DNA of 36,842 nucleotides. It comes from a virus. This document shows positions 21,124-27,719 of the stretch, piece after piece (positions within the stretch are counted from its first letter, which is position 1; every line of letters begins with the position of its first letter). Under the pieces are notes generated by a model, which was given only the letters and a program-made list of their open reading frames with translations, made no database searches and was not told the DNA's origin. The stretch spans positions 1-36,842 of the IMG/VR virus record IMGVR_UViG_3300029984_000021; one strand, 5' to 3'. Position numbers and translations under genes: made by a program.

Positions 21124-21750
21124 CTAATCTAATAAGGTAGGTCTTGGTAGGTCTAACATGAATCCACCTCTGACAGGCCTTATCTTTGCTCGTGACAAAT
21201 CGTACCAACCATATTTACGATCAGTGTATGCTTCAGTGACTCCAACAAAATCATACAGGTCGCCAACCGTTGCTTGACCATAATCAGCAATCATGTCCAT
21301 AAGGTTACCTAGTACTTCAACGGCATCATTTCTACCGACTAACACAATCTCATCGAAGTTGTGAGTTGCTCTATCTCTTGACGATATCTCTCTTCTATTA
21401 TCTAGTGGCCTAGCCATATTGTCATAAGCAATTCGTCCTAAGCCACCTCCACCACCGCCACTTCTGCCTGGATTTCTATTGTTTTGCCTTTCTCCAAATA
21501 AAAGTAGTTGTGGAATATCCCTGAATAGATCTACCACTGTAGTCTTCAATGCAGGAACTAATACATCCTGAAGAATATAAGTCTTAACGTCAAAGACCTC
21601 CTCACCTACGAAGGTCTCAAGAATCTTTTTACCCAGAGTTTTTTTTCGTTTTATAACTTTACCCTGTACTACTTTAGTCGGAACTCTTTTTTCAACTGTC
21701 TCTTTTGGTTCTCTTGAATTGCTTGGAAAATCCATATCTACTTTAGCCAT
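21124..21750 (-). CDS. Conserved phage protein with C-terminal KYGW domain
   Basis: This 208-residue protein has a basic N-terminus (KVVQGKVIKRKKTLGKKI), a helical VPALKTTVVDLFRDIPQLLLFGE segment, a Gly-rich linker (about 96-106) and a C-terminal KYGW domain (DAVEVLGNLMDMIADYG...KYGWYDL...LPRPTLLD). The complete architecture is familiar from many Bacillota phages but uncharacterised. It overlaps the upstream gene by 8 bp. Confidence 0.82.
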   Translation of the reverse strand: MAKVDMDFPSNSREPKETVEKRVPTKVVQGKVIKRKKTLGKKILETFVGEEVFDVKTYILQDVLVPALKTTVVDLFRDIPQLLLFGERQNNRNPGRSGGGGGGLGRIAYDNMARPLDNRREISSRDRATHNFDEIVLVGRNDAVEVLGNLMDMIADYGQATVGDLYDFVGVTEAYTDRKYGWYDLSRAKIRPVRGGFMLDLPRPTLLD

Positions 21751-21931
21751 TATCTTTCGCCCCTTTTTCTTGTTTAAATATGTTATTATCTGTTATAAAA
21801 TCATAAGCATGGAGTATTGGTTTACTTAGATCAAACCCAGCCTCAAGTAACTTATTTTTAACGAAATTACTATCAATTATGAATACTCCAGTATAGTCTA
21901 GACGTGGAATGGTACAAGTTATATAATCCAT
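21743..21931 (-). CDS. Small hypothetical protein (62 aa)
   Basis: A 62-residue soluble protein (MDYITCTIPRLDYTGVFIID...). GAAAGGAAG precedes the ATG. It overlaps the downstream gene by 8 bp. I do not recognise it. Confidence 0.65.
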   Translation of the reverse strand: MDYITCTIPRLDYTGVFIIDSNFVKNKLLEAGFDLSKPILHAYDFITDNNIFKQEKGAKDNG

Positions 21932-21935
21932 AATA

Positions 21936-22049
21936 TTACTTCCTTTCGTCTTTATGAATTTCTTCTAAGTATTTATCATTGTGCTTATTTATCTGTACTA
22001 AACTCATTATAACTACACCAACTACTAACCCTACTAATCCTTGCCACAT
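21936..22049 (-). CDS. Small membrane protein (37 aa)
   Basis: A 37-residue protein with one N-terminal helix (GLVGLVVGVVIMSLV) and a charged tail whose codons supply the next ribosome site. GAAAGGGG precedes the ATG. Confidence 0.6.
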   Translation of the reverse strand: MWQGLVGLVVGVVIMSLVQINKHNDKYLEEIHKDERK

Positions 22050-22070
22050 AATTTATAACCCCTTTCATTA

Positions 22071-22130
22071 TTACTGTGATATAACTAAGAATATAATGCT
22101 TCCAATTATAAGACATACAAGTATATCCAT
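22071..22130 (-). CDS. Tiny membrane peptide (19 aa)
   Basis: A 19-residue, almost entirely hydrophobic peptide (MDILVCLIIGSIIFLVISQ). GAAAGGGGAG lies at good spacing. The perfect ribosome site is the main support. Confidence 0.45.
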   Translation of the reverse strand: MDILVCLIIGSIIFLVISQ

Positions 22131-22196
22131 TACACTCTCCCCTTTCCGAAATCGAAAAGAATAAGTACTATGTTACTAGTACCTACTCCTTTCTAA

Positions 22197-22454
22197 TTAA
22201 CCTTTTGCTGTTTCTTCTTTACTCTTAGCATCGATCTGTTCCATTTTCTTATCGAATCGTTCTTCAATCTTGTCTACTACAAAACCACTAATTGCTACTG
22301 AGAGTGCTGCCTTTCCAATTCTCATTGCTACTGCTTCCGCTTTACCAATGTCCTCGGAACTGCTTCCTCTTATAACATTACTGATTACTGTGTTTACACA
22401 TATTGAAATAACTAATCCTCCAACAAATTTAACTTTTTCACGATTACTCATCAT
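22197..22454 (-). CDS. Small membrane protein (85 aa)
   Basis: This protein has a hydrophobic helix (VKFVGGLVISICVNTVISNVI), a central Ala/Gly-rich amphipathic or second membrane segment (about 45-63) and a charged C-terminus. GAAAGGTGG precedes the double ATG. A GTG at 22466 overlaps that site and is unlikely. A TCGCG promoter lies 30-55 nt upstream. Confidence 0.7.
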   Translation of the reverse strand: MMSNREKVKFVGGLVISICVNTVISNVIRGSSSEDIGKAEAVAMRIGKAALSVAISGFVVDKIEERFDKKMEQIDAKSKEETAKG

Positions 22455-22485
22455 AATAAATTCCACCTTTCAAGTTTAATCTTTC

Positions 22486-22510
22486 ATTATACTATGTGTT
22501 TTTTTCGCGA
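22486..22510 (-). promoter_or_regulatory. TCGCG-class promoter, copy 2
   Basis: TCGCG, then 14 nt containing ACACA, then a perfect TATAAT on the minus strand. It starts 1 nt after the stop of the 47-residue gene and would drive 22197-22454 and genes beyond. Confidence 0.75.
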
Positions 22511-22511
22511 T

Positions 22512-22655
22512 TTAATCCTCAACTTTTTTACCATCATCAAAGAACATTATCCAACCGACCCCTAATGCCGCAATTGTAAAAGTAATATCCCCATCTATAA
22601 ATGCAGACCCAATACCTACCGCCACTATTATCAATGCTGTTAGTTTTTTATTCAT
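22512..22655 (-). CDS. Small membrane protein (47 aa)
   Basis: A 47-residue protein with two hydrophobic segments (LTALIIVAVGIGSAFI and FTIAALGVGWIMFF) and an acidic/basic tail. GAAAGGTGG precedes the ATG. The start overlaps the previous stop by 1 bp (TAATG). Confidence 0.65.
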   Translation of the reverse strand: MNKKLTALIIVAVGIGSAFIDGDITFTIAALGVGWIMFFDDGKKVED

Positions 22656-22846
22656 TAGTAATTCCACCTTTCATCCATATCTATTGTGTTTTTTAATTGA
22701 ATAGTGTCACCTTTAATAATATGAAGGTTTAGTAACTGTTTAGTATTTATTAATCGTAATGCCTCTTCTTCTGTCTCAGCAAGCACACAAATGGCACTTA
22801 TAAATTTACCATTACAGTTGCATATATGAAAGATAAAGTATTTCAT
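22655..22846 (-). CDS. Small MKYFIFHI-family protein (63 aa)
   Basis: A 63-residue protein related to the gene at 24212-24406: MK.(Y)F.FHI.N..G.F..AI then E-x-x-A and an NxK segment. Start ATG overlaps the previous stop (ATGA). AGGAG lies 7 nt upstream. Unknown role. Confidence 0.7.
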   Translation of the reverse strand: MKYFIFHICNCNGKFISAICVLAETEEEALRLINTKQLLNLHIIKGDTIQLKNTIDMDERWNY

Positions 22847-23142
22847 TTAACAACTCCTAACACTGATGATAGGTTGTTTAGTTTTTCTTCTAACTTTTTT
22901 ATCTTTTTTTGTACATGCAATCTTAAAATCTCCCTACCAAGAGTTTCATTATCATCGTTTAACCATACAACAGAATTATACACAGTACAAGGATGTAATG
23001 AACAAATATAACTCTTACCAAAATCAGTCATAAATATAGCGTATCCTGTAATACCATCAATATAGCCAACTTGTACTTCTCCTTTAAAGACATTAAACTG
23101 ACCATTTCTTAAAACATATAGGTATTGCTTCTTTTTATTCAT
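22843..23142 (-). CDS. YLYxL-family tandem paralog C
   Basis: This 99-residue protein has QYLYVLRNGQF, then EVQVGYIDG, then CSLHPCTVYNSVVWLNDDN, then a C-terminal coiled coil. Two upstream neighbours (23135-23479 and 23566-23916) share these steps. I start it at 23142 (GGAGG upstream, 8-bp overlap with the previous gene) rather than at 23187. Its 3' end shares exactly 20 bases with the 3' end of 23566-23916. Confidence 0.75.
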   Translation of the reverse strand: MNKKKQYLYVLRNGQFNVFKGEVQVGYIDGITGYAIFMTDFGKSYICSLHPCTVYNSVVWLNDDNETLGREILRLHVQKKIKKLEEKLNNLSSVLGVVK

Positions 23143-23479
23143 TCTTAGCATCCTCCAATAAAGAGATTTTACATTGGTGGTTTCCAATCTTTTCCTGTAA
23201 CTTCATTATTTTATCCTGTAATATCTGTATCTGCTCTTTCTCATAACTAATCAATATCTTACAAGCTAATTGTTTATCGTCCTCTTCAAGCCAAACAACA
23301 GCATTAAATACTATTCCAGGTTCCATGGAGCATGTAAATCGGTTACCAGTAATTGATTTAAATATCCCATTTCCATTCCAATCCCTATAACCTACTTGAC
23401 CCTCATGCACTCTTAACTTCCCACTCCACAATGAATAAAGATAACCTTTTTTAATTGGTAATATTGCTACATTTTCCAT
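23135..23479 (-). CDS. YLYxL-family tandem paralog B
   Basis: This 114-residue protein has KKGYLYSLWSGKLRVHEGQV, then CSMEPGIVFNAVVWLEEDD, then a long coiled coil (about 75-105). GAAAGGGGAG precedes the ATG. Function unknown; the family fold looks like a small beta domain plus a coiled coil. Confidence 0.78.
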   Translation of the reverse strand: MENVAILPIKKGYLYSLWSGKLRVHEGQVGYRDWNGNGIFKSITGNRFTCSMEPGIVFNAVVWLEEDDKQLACKILISYEKEQIQILQDKIMKLQEKIGNHQCKISLLEDAKNE

Positions 23480-23509
23480 TTTTACTCTCCCCTTTCAAAG
23501 GTTGTAATT

Positions 23510-23569
23510 TTATTTTATCCTATTTCCGCATCCACTATTTCTTTTAACAATGAATATAAACTGTTTCAT
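23510..23569 (-). CDS. Tiny frame, possible remnant (19 aa)
   Basis: A 19-residue frame (MKQFIFIVKRN...) overlapping the previous stop (ATGA). The first residues resemble the MKYFIFHI family, so this may be a truncated copy. Weakly supported. Confidence 0.3.
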   Translation of the reverse strand: MKQFIFIVKRNSGCGNRIK

Positions 23570-23916
23570 TGAACATCTCCAAACACTGATGATAGGTTGT
23601 TCATCCATAATAATATCTCCTTTTTATCATCTAACATTGTCATTTTATTACGAAGCTCATTGATTTTTGCTTGTAACTTTTCTTTTTCATTCTTTATTAA
23701 AAGGTCTATAACTAACTTAGGATTATCAGTCTCAAGCCAAAGTCTATCTTTAAACATGATTCCAGGATCTGCCGAACATTGAAAATTTTTATTTAATGAT
23801 GGAATATAGAAGATTGTAATATTAGTAGATTTATCATACTGAACCAGACCTTCAAAATGATTAAATTTATTACCTCGTAATGAATAGAGATAACCTTTTT
23901 TACTAATTAATTTCAT
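23566..23916 (-). CDS. YLYxL-family tandem paralog A
   Basis: This 116-residue protein has KKGYLYSLRGNKFNHFEGLV, then CSADPGIMFKDRLWLETDN, then a coiled coil and a C-terminal NNLSSVFG box. That last box is nearly the same as in 22843-23142. GAAAGGGG precedes the ATG. Confidence 0.78.
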   Translation of the reverse strand: MKLISKKGYLYSLRGNKFNHFEGLVQYDKSTNITIFYIPSLNKNFQCSADPGIMFKDRLWLETDNPKLVIDLLIKNEKEKLQAKINELRNKMTMLDDKKEILLWMNNLSSVFGDVQ

Positions 23917-23945
23917 AATAATATCCCCTTTCGATATTAAGTTAT

Positions 23946-24044
23946 TTACACACTAAATATAGCAGTTCCTATAAGTGCAATCACAAATACAACCATTGCA
24001 AATCCAGATAATACTAGTTCTATTAAATTCTTATCAAATTTCAT
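23946..24044 (-). CDS. Tiny membrane protein (32 aa)
   Basis: A 32-residue protein with a single helix (LIELVLSGFAMVVFVIALIG). GGAGG lies 7 nt upstream, and the gene overlaps the previous stop by 11 bp. Confidence 0.6.
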   Translation of the reverse strand: MKFDKNLIELVLSGFAMVVFVIALIGTAIFSV

Positions 24045-24219
24045 CACAATACCTCCATTTGTATCCAGCAACAACTTGTAATTTGCCTCTGCATGCTTTC
24101 GAAATACTACCACCATCAGCATAACATGCTATTGCTGCAAGGGTAATACTATCATATCTTTCTAACACTTGACCTGATATAGCAGTCAATCTTTCTACTG
24201 GACGTCTAATTTTACTCAT
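24034..24219 (-). CDS. Stand-alone NUMOD1-like DNA-binding module (61 aa)
   Basis: The C-terminal half (TLAAIACYADGGSISKACRG, then YKWRY) matches the NUMOD1/IENR helix-turn-helix repeat usually found at the end of homing endonucleases, but no nuclease domain is present. The start (24219) has AAGGAGA upstream and overlaps the previous gene by 8 bp. It may be a domesticated DNA-binding protein or a relic of an HNH gene. Confidence 0.7.
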   Translation of the reverse strand: MSKIRRPVERLTAISGQVLERYDSITLAAIACYADGGSISKACRGKLQVVAGYKWRYCDEI

Positions 24220-24406
24220 TATCCTCAATCTCCTTTTTAAAGACTAGTTTATCAGTTTTAGGATTAAAATACATTCCCCAACCACTAGGATGCTTTACTT
24301 TAAGGATTTTATTAGCTGCATCTTCTTGGTTCTCTCCTGGCATTGAAATAGCACCACTAAAGCCACCATTATCTTTATTAATTATATGAAAGAAATATTT
24401 CTTCAT
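24212..24406 (-). CDS. Small MKKYFFHI-family protein (64 aa)
   Basis: A 64-residue protein related to 22655-22846, with MKKYFFHIINKDNGGFSGAI at the start. I chose the ATG at 24406, which follows GAAAGGGGAG; the frame from 24424 would start at a TTG inside that ribosome site. Confidence 0.72.
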   Translation of the reverse strand: MKKYFFHIINKDNGGFSGAISMPGENQEDAANKILKVKHPSGWGMYFNPKTDKLVFKKEIEDNE

Positions 24407-24420
24407 TTCACTCTCCCCTT

Positions 24421-24579
24421 TCAAAGGTAAATTTCTACTTTTCCGTTTGCTAATAATTTAGGTTCGAACTCATCATCAATATCTACATCATTGTTGTAGT
24501 CACCCCATGGAATTACTATGACAATATTAGCATCTTGTGGCATTTTAAGTAACTTGTCAACTAACTCCTTAACCAACAT
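24421..24579 (-). CDS. Small conserved phage protein (52 aa)
   Basis: A 52-residue protein with VKELVDKLLKMPQDANIVIV, then an acidic segment and a short strand (GKVEIYL). I recognise this as a common short phage protein of unknown function. The stop TGA lies inside the next gene's TTTGAAAGGGG ribosome site. Confidence 0.72.
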   Translation of the reverse strand: MLVKELVDKLLKMPQDANIVIVIPWGDYNNDVDIDDEFEPKLLANGKVEIYL

Positions 24580-24606
24580 TTTACTCTCTCCCTTCGAATG
24601 TTGTAA

Positions 24607-24798
24607 TTAAACTCTTTTATAATCATCCATTGATTTCATCCAATCAAAAGCTTCTTTCCCCATTAATATTAGAGATATATCTTTTTCACAGTCAACACAT
24701 CTGTAAAGAACTCGAACACTATCAAATGATATAATTGTCCAGGATATAAGTATTGCTTGCCAATGTTTACAAGTTAATTGTTTTAACCATTTAAACAT
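24607..24798 (-). CDS. Small Cys-containing protein (63 aa)
   Basis: A 63-residue protein with TCKHW, then YRCVDCEKDISLI, then AFDWMK. The CxxC and earlier Cys/His could form one zinc site. The start overlaps the upstream gene by 8 bp. Confidence 0.65.
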   Translation of the reverse strand: MFKWLKQLTCKHWQAILISWTIISFDSVRVLYRCVDCEKDISLILMGKEAFDWMKSMDDYKRV

Positions 24799-24967
24799 TT
24801 TCTTTCGCCCTCTTACAATGAACTGTTACCCAACACTGCTGTTGTCCGCATAAATAGAAAGTATCATAACCCTTATTCTCAGGGCAATCTTTACACTTAC
24901 CTTGGTTATCTGGATTATACATAAACTTTTCATAGTCTTTTTCTTTTTTTAAATCCGCTTTCTTCAT
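24791..24967 (-). CDS. Small CxxCPEN zinc-binding-type protein (58 aa)
   Basis: A 58-residue protein with a basic N-terminus and the motif CKDCPENKG...LCGQQQCWVTVHC, five Cys in all. It is a diverged duplicate of 19200-19370. GGGGGAGAG precedes the ATG. Confidence 0.72.
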   Translation of the reverse strand: MKKADLKKEKDYEKFMYNPDNQGKCKDCPENKGYDTFYLCGQQQCWVTVHCKRAKENV

Positions 24968-24992
24968 TTATCTCTCCCCCTTCATACTATTT

Positions 24993-25232
24993 TTACTTGG
25001 TCTTATATCCTATACTTGATATATCAACACCATTAATAGCTATTGCAGTATACTCATCTTTCGGAAATACCAAATCTAATGATGTCCATTTTTGTTCATT
25101 GAGTTGAGTGGGTAGTAATCGTATTATTAAAGCATCTAAAGTATTTGCTTCATGCCATACAAAGTATTCTTTTCCATTTTTCATTACTAATAGCCATTTA
25201 TACATTGGTTTTTTGTTATTCATTTGGTCCAT
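24993..25232 (-). CDS. Small hypothetical protein (79 aa)
   Basis: A 79-residue protein that begins MDQMNNKKPMYKWLLVMKNG and looks beta-rich. It overlaps the upstream gene by 17 nt, and GAAAGGGGCGAG precedes the ATG. Not recognised. Confidence 0.65.
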   Translation of the reverse strand: MDQMNNKKPMYKWLLVMKNGKEYFVWHEANTLDALIIRLLPTQLNEQKWTSLDLVFPKDEYTAIAINGVDISSIGYKTK

Positions 25233-25464
25233 TTAACTCGCCCCTTTCGTTGATTCGGTGCTTATATTTATTTAATTTATCTTCCCAGTCATCGAAACCT
25301 GCCCACTTAAGAACCAGTTCATTTAATTCGAAATCACACTTTAGACACACTGGTCTGTACTGATTACTGTCTGAGCAAATCTGCCATTGGGCGGCTGCTT
25401 TCTCACCACATTTAAAACATTTCATACGTTTTATTCCGATATTGGTATATGGCTTTATTCTCAT
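25216..25464 (-). CDS. Zinc-binding conserved phage protein (82 aa)
   Basis: An 82-residue protein with CFKCG, then WQICSDSNQYRPVCLKCDFELNELVLKW split across a known pattern, then DDWEDKLNKY. The two CxxC pairs suggest one zinc ribbon. I have seen this pattern in many phages, annotated as hypothetical. Confidence 0.7.
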   Translation of the reverse strand: MRIKPYTNIGIKRMKCFKCGEKAAAQWQICSDSNQYRPVCLKCDFELNELVLKWAGFDDWEDKLNKYKHRINERGELNGPNE

Positions 25465-25466
25465 AT

Positions 25467-25676
25467 TTATTCCCTCACTATAAATGCAATTAGTTTTCCA
25501 TTCCTATCTGAAATTTTTTCGCATTTTATTCCTTTGGATTCAACTTCTCTTATAGCATGTATAATATTATAACCCTTGTACTCGGAAAGTTCGCTACGAT
25601 TATATACAACAGTTCCAGAATATTTGACTGCCATAAGTATACTGTTAACCAATTCGAGTTCTTTACTTGTTAGCAT
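25467..25676 (-). CDS. Small hypothetical protein (69 aa)
   Basis: A 69-residue helical protein (MLTSKELELVNSILMAVKYS...) that could hold a winged-helix-like fold. GAGGGGAGAG precedes the ATG. Confidence 0.6.
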   Translation of the reverse strand: MLTSKELELVNSILMAVKYSGTVVYNRSELSEYKGYNIIHAIREVESKGIKCEKISDRNGKLIAFIVRE

Positions 25677-26096
25677 TTAACTCTCCCCTCTCAATTCATG
25701 TCTTATAAGCATAAGAGTTACGCCTAACACGTTAAATCCTTTACCTTGACATATGCCCCAATATGTATCATTCCAAGTGTTACCTTCAACTAACATTTGA
25801 TTTTCGGTTGCTAATAGTTTTTCTTTTAAGTCAACATTCTGTTCGAACTTTGCTTTAACAACTTGATACATAATGTCATCTTTAACTTGCTCCCAATCAC
25901 TTCTAAGACTTACACGTCTGCCCTTTCTTTTGGCCATTAAAGGAAATATATCAACAAATTCAGATTGCCTACTAATATCTTTAAAAGAATGAAATGCTGC
26001 TTCACCACTATCGAATATGAATCCGTTTAGTTCTATTTTTGAGTAACTAAAGTTGCTTAGAAAGTAATATTCTCCTATAAACTCGTCGATCATCAT
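25677..26096 (-). CDS. NADAR-family protein (YbiA-like)
   Basis: This 139-residue protein has the NADAR signature in order: YYFLSNFSYS (about 10-19), GEAAFHSFKD (about 31-40), AKRKGRRVSLRSDWE (about 55-69), MYQVVKAKFEQN (about 75-86), EGNTWNDTYWG (about 104-114) and GFNVLGVTLMLIRHEL (about 119-134). NADAR enzymes act on N-glycosidic bonds; members remove ADP-ribose from guanine in DNA or hydrolyse riboflavin intermediates. In a phage early region this suggests defence against DNA ADP-ribosylating toxin systems (DarT-type), which is inference. GAAAGGGGCGAG precedes the ATG. Confidence 0.88.
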   Translation of the reverse strand: MMIDEFIGEYYFLSNFSYSKIELNGFIFDSGEAAFHSFKDISRQSEFVDIFPLMAKRKGRRVSLRSDWEQVKDDIMYQVVKAKFEQNVDLKEKLLATENQMLVEGNTWNDTYWGICQGKGFNVLGVTLMLIRHELRGES

Positions 26097-26115
26097 AATA
26101 ACTCGCCCCTTTCAA

Positions 26116-26268
26116 CTAACTGTGTATAGATTCACAACTCTTTCCTAAAACTTTAAATATAGTATTCAAGTTTTCTTTTGTTATTGTAGCCATTCTCCTA
26201 TCCTCGACTGCTATTTTATCAACACTTATTAATTTTTTACAAAATGGACAATAATGTTTAACTATCAT
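26116..26268 (-). CDS. Small CPFC protein (50 aa)
   Basis: A 50-residue protein with an N-terminal YCPFCKK motif and one later Cys; the rest is helical. AAGGAG precedes the ATG. Not recognised. Confidence 0.6.
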   Translation of the reverse strand: MIVKHYCPFCKKLISVDKIAVEDRRMATITKENLNTIFKVLGKSCESIHS

Positions 26269-26285
26269 GAAATTACTCCTTCCCT

Positions 26286-26456
26286 TTACTTATCAGAAAT
26301 AAGGAATCCTGATGTAGTGAATTTATCAGGTGTGAGTTCATAAAATTCGACTACTGTCATTTTATCATCGATTACAATAGACATCAAGTTTTCCTCGTTT
26401 TCAGCAACTATGATATGTCTTTTATTTAATGAGTCAAGTACAAAGTAATATTTCAT
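26286..26456 (-). CDS. Small hypothetical protein (56 aa)
   Basis: A 56-residue beta-rich protein (MKYYFVLDSLNKRHIIVAEN...) with a faint likeness to the MKYFIFHI family start. GGAGGAA precedes the ATG. Confidence 0.6.
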   Translation of the reverse strand: MKYYFVLDSLNKRHIIVAENEENLMSIVIDDKMTVVEFYELTPDKFTTSGFLISDK

Positions 26457-26481
26457 TTTTATTCCTCCATTTAGTTCATAA

Positions 26482-26516
26482 TACGAAAAAGATAAAAGAG
26501 AATGCTATGATTTCTC
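26482..26516 (-). terminator. Candidate terminator
   Basis: GAGAA/TTCTC arms (26512-26516 and 26498-26502) close a 9-nt loop, followed on the minus strand by TTTTATCTTTTTC. It is downstream of 26536-26733. Confidence 0.55.
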
Positions 26517-26535
26517 ATAACACTCCCCTTTGAAA

Positions 26536-26733
26536 TTATTCTTGTTCTGTTGGTGCATCTACATAATTAACATCTACTGGCTCATCAAACGTCACTTCAA
26601 AATTGTCAATTTCGTCTTCATCTTTGTGCAGCACTTTATATAACACTCCTGCTATTAAAACTACTACTCCTCCGATTGCAACTCTTTTAAGTCCTTTCTT
26701 GTGTTCGTTTACGAATCCTTTAATATTTTTCAT
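26536..26733 (-). CDS. Small membrane protein (65 aa)
   Basis: A 65-residue protein with MKNIKGFVNEHKKG, a transmembrane helix (about 18-34, RVAIGGVVVLIAGVLYK) and an acidic C-terminus. The start at 26733 follows GAAAGGA. The N-terminus resembles the broken gene at 27385-27698. A TCGCG promoter is 35 nt upstream. Confidence 0.7.
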   Translation of the reverse strand: MKNIKGFVNEHKKGLKRVAIGGVVVLIAGVLYKVLHKDEDEIDNFEVTFDEPVDVNYVDAPTEQE

Positions 26734-26767
26734 GTTTATCCATCCTTTCATATTTAAGTTTTCTTTC

Positions 26768-26793
26768 ATTATACACTGTGTTTTTTTCGCGAG
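26768..26793 (-). promoter_or_regulatory. TCGCG-class promoter, copy 3
   Basis: CTCGCG, 14 nt including ACACA, then TATAAT on the minus strand. It abuts the stop codon of 26794-27072 and faces 26536-26733. Confidence 0.75.
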
Positions 26794-27072
26794 CTATTTA
26801 GTCAACTCACATAACTCATAAGTCTTTTCAAAAATGTCAGGCTTGCATGGATAAAATTCTCCATTAACTCCTTGTATTATATAATCCATTGAATCTGCGC
26901 GCATCTCTCCTTCTAAAGTTTGGATATATATAAATGGGTTCTCACCTCTAGCTTGTCCATTGTTTTTTAAAATCCACCAAACAACTTCTGTAGCATTACT
27001 ATCACCTTGAGCATTATAAACTACAAATTGTTTAGCATCTACTACTATTGGTTTTTTCCTATATTTGACCAT
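26794..27072 (-). CDS. Conserved phage protein (YxKKPIVVDAxQF...GEFYPCKPDIFEKTYE)
   Basis: This 92-residue protein has KYRKKPIVVDAKQF at the start and DYIIQGVNGEFYPCKPDIFE near the end. It is a widespread small phage protein with no known function. AGGGAGGG precedes the ATG. Confidence 0.82.
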   Translation of the reverse strand: MVKYRKKPIVVDAKQFVVYNAQGDSNATEVVWWILKNNGQARGENPFIYIQTLEGEMRADSMDYIIQGVNGEFYPCKPDIFEKTYELCELTK

Positions 27073-27088
27073 TGTAATCCCTCCCTAT

Positions 27089-27361
27089 CTATCGATACAA
27101 CCATTTATTAACTTCTTGATCAGTAATCTTTCTAACAAGATCTCTTGATTTAAATGGATGCCACATAATATTATCACTATCGGCTACTACTATATCTATA
27201 ACTCGATGAGATAATTCTCGTACAACTTCTACATCATCAGTATATATACGTATTCGCTTTTCTATTTGAAACATCAAAGGAACTACGACTATTACAGCCG
27301 CAGTATGTCCCACTACATAACCAATTGCATATCCTATTTTTTCACCGATTTGTCTTAACAT
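27089..27361 (-). CDS. Small membrane protein (90 aa)
   Basis: This protein has an N-terminal membrane helix (about 8-31, IGYAIGYVVGHTAAVIVVVP) and a soluble C-terminal part (VVRELSHRVIDIVV...). AGGAGGG precedes the ATG. Not recognised. Confidence 0.7.
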   Translation of the reverse strand: MLRQIGEKIGYAIGYVVGHTAAVIVVVPLMFQIEKRIRIYTDDVEVVRELSHRVIDIVVADSDNIMWHPFKSRDLVRKITDQEVNKWLYR

Positions 27362-27384
27362 GGTTATCCCTCCTATTTCATTAG

Positions 27385-27698
27385 TTATACTTGAACTATT
27401 TTGTCATTAAACAATATAGAGACATAAGCATCTGGATCTGGTCCTTCTTTAAATATCGCAAATGGCTCACCATTCCCAGCATTCGCATCTAGGAATTTCT
27501 TAACATACTCTAGGTTTGCAGTACCCTTTGGTGTTTTCCAAGTGAGAACATTGAGTCCTTTAGCATTAACTAATCCTCTTGTACATATCCTTTTAGTTAC
27601 AAAGGAGGTTGCTATAACCCCTCCAATAACTAACCCGGTAACTACGATTTCCTTCTTGTGATCCTTACAGAATGTTTTAATGTTTTAATGTTTTTCAT
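27385..27698 (-). pseudogene. Membrane protein gene broken by an 8-bp tandem duplication
   Basis: GAAAGGGG and an ATG at 27698 begin MKNIKT, but ATTAAAAC is present twice in tandem just after it and the frame stops after 18 codons. Removing one copy gives an uninterrupted 101-residue protein: MKNIKTFCKDHKKEIVVTGL, then a membrane helix and a soluble domain with LNVLTWKTPKGTANLEYVKK and PDPDAYVSILF. The 314-nt length minus 8 is an exact multiple of three. The rest is intact, so the change is recent, reversible, or a sequence error. Confidence 0.85.
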
Positions 27699-27719
27699 TT
27701 TTATTACCCCTTTCAAATT

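Noticed and set aside
21116-21208. Longer N-terminus for the DNQVLSIY protein
   Set aside because: It would overlap the previous gene by 85 nt without a ribosome site, and the homologous short protein lacks it.
26474-26521. 15-codon frame after AAGGGGAG
   Set aside because: It overlaps a terminator hairpin and U-tract; the ribosome-like sequence alone is not enough.
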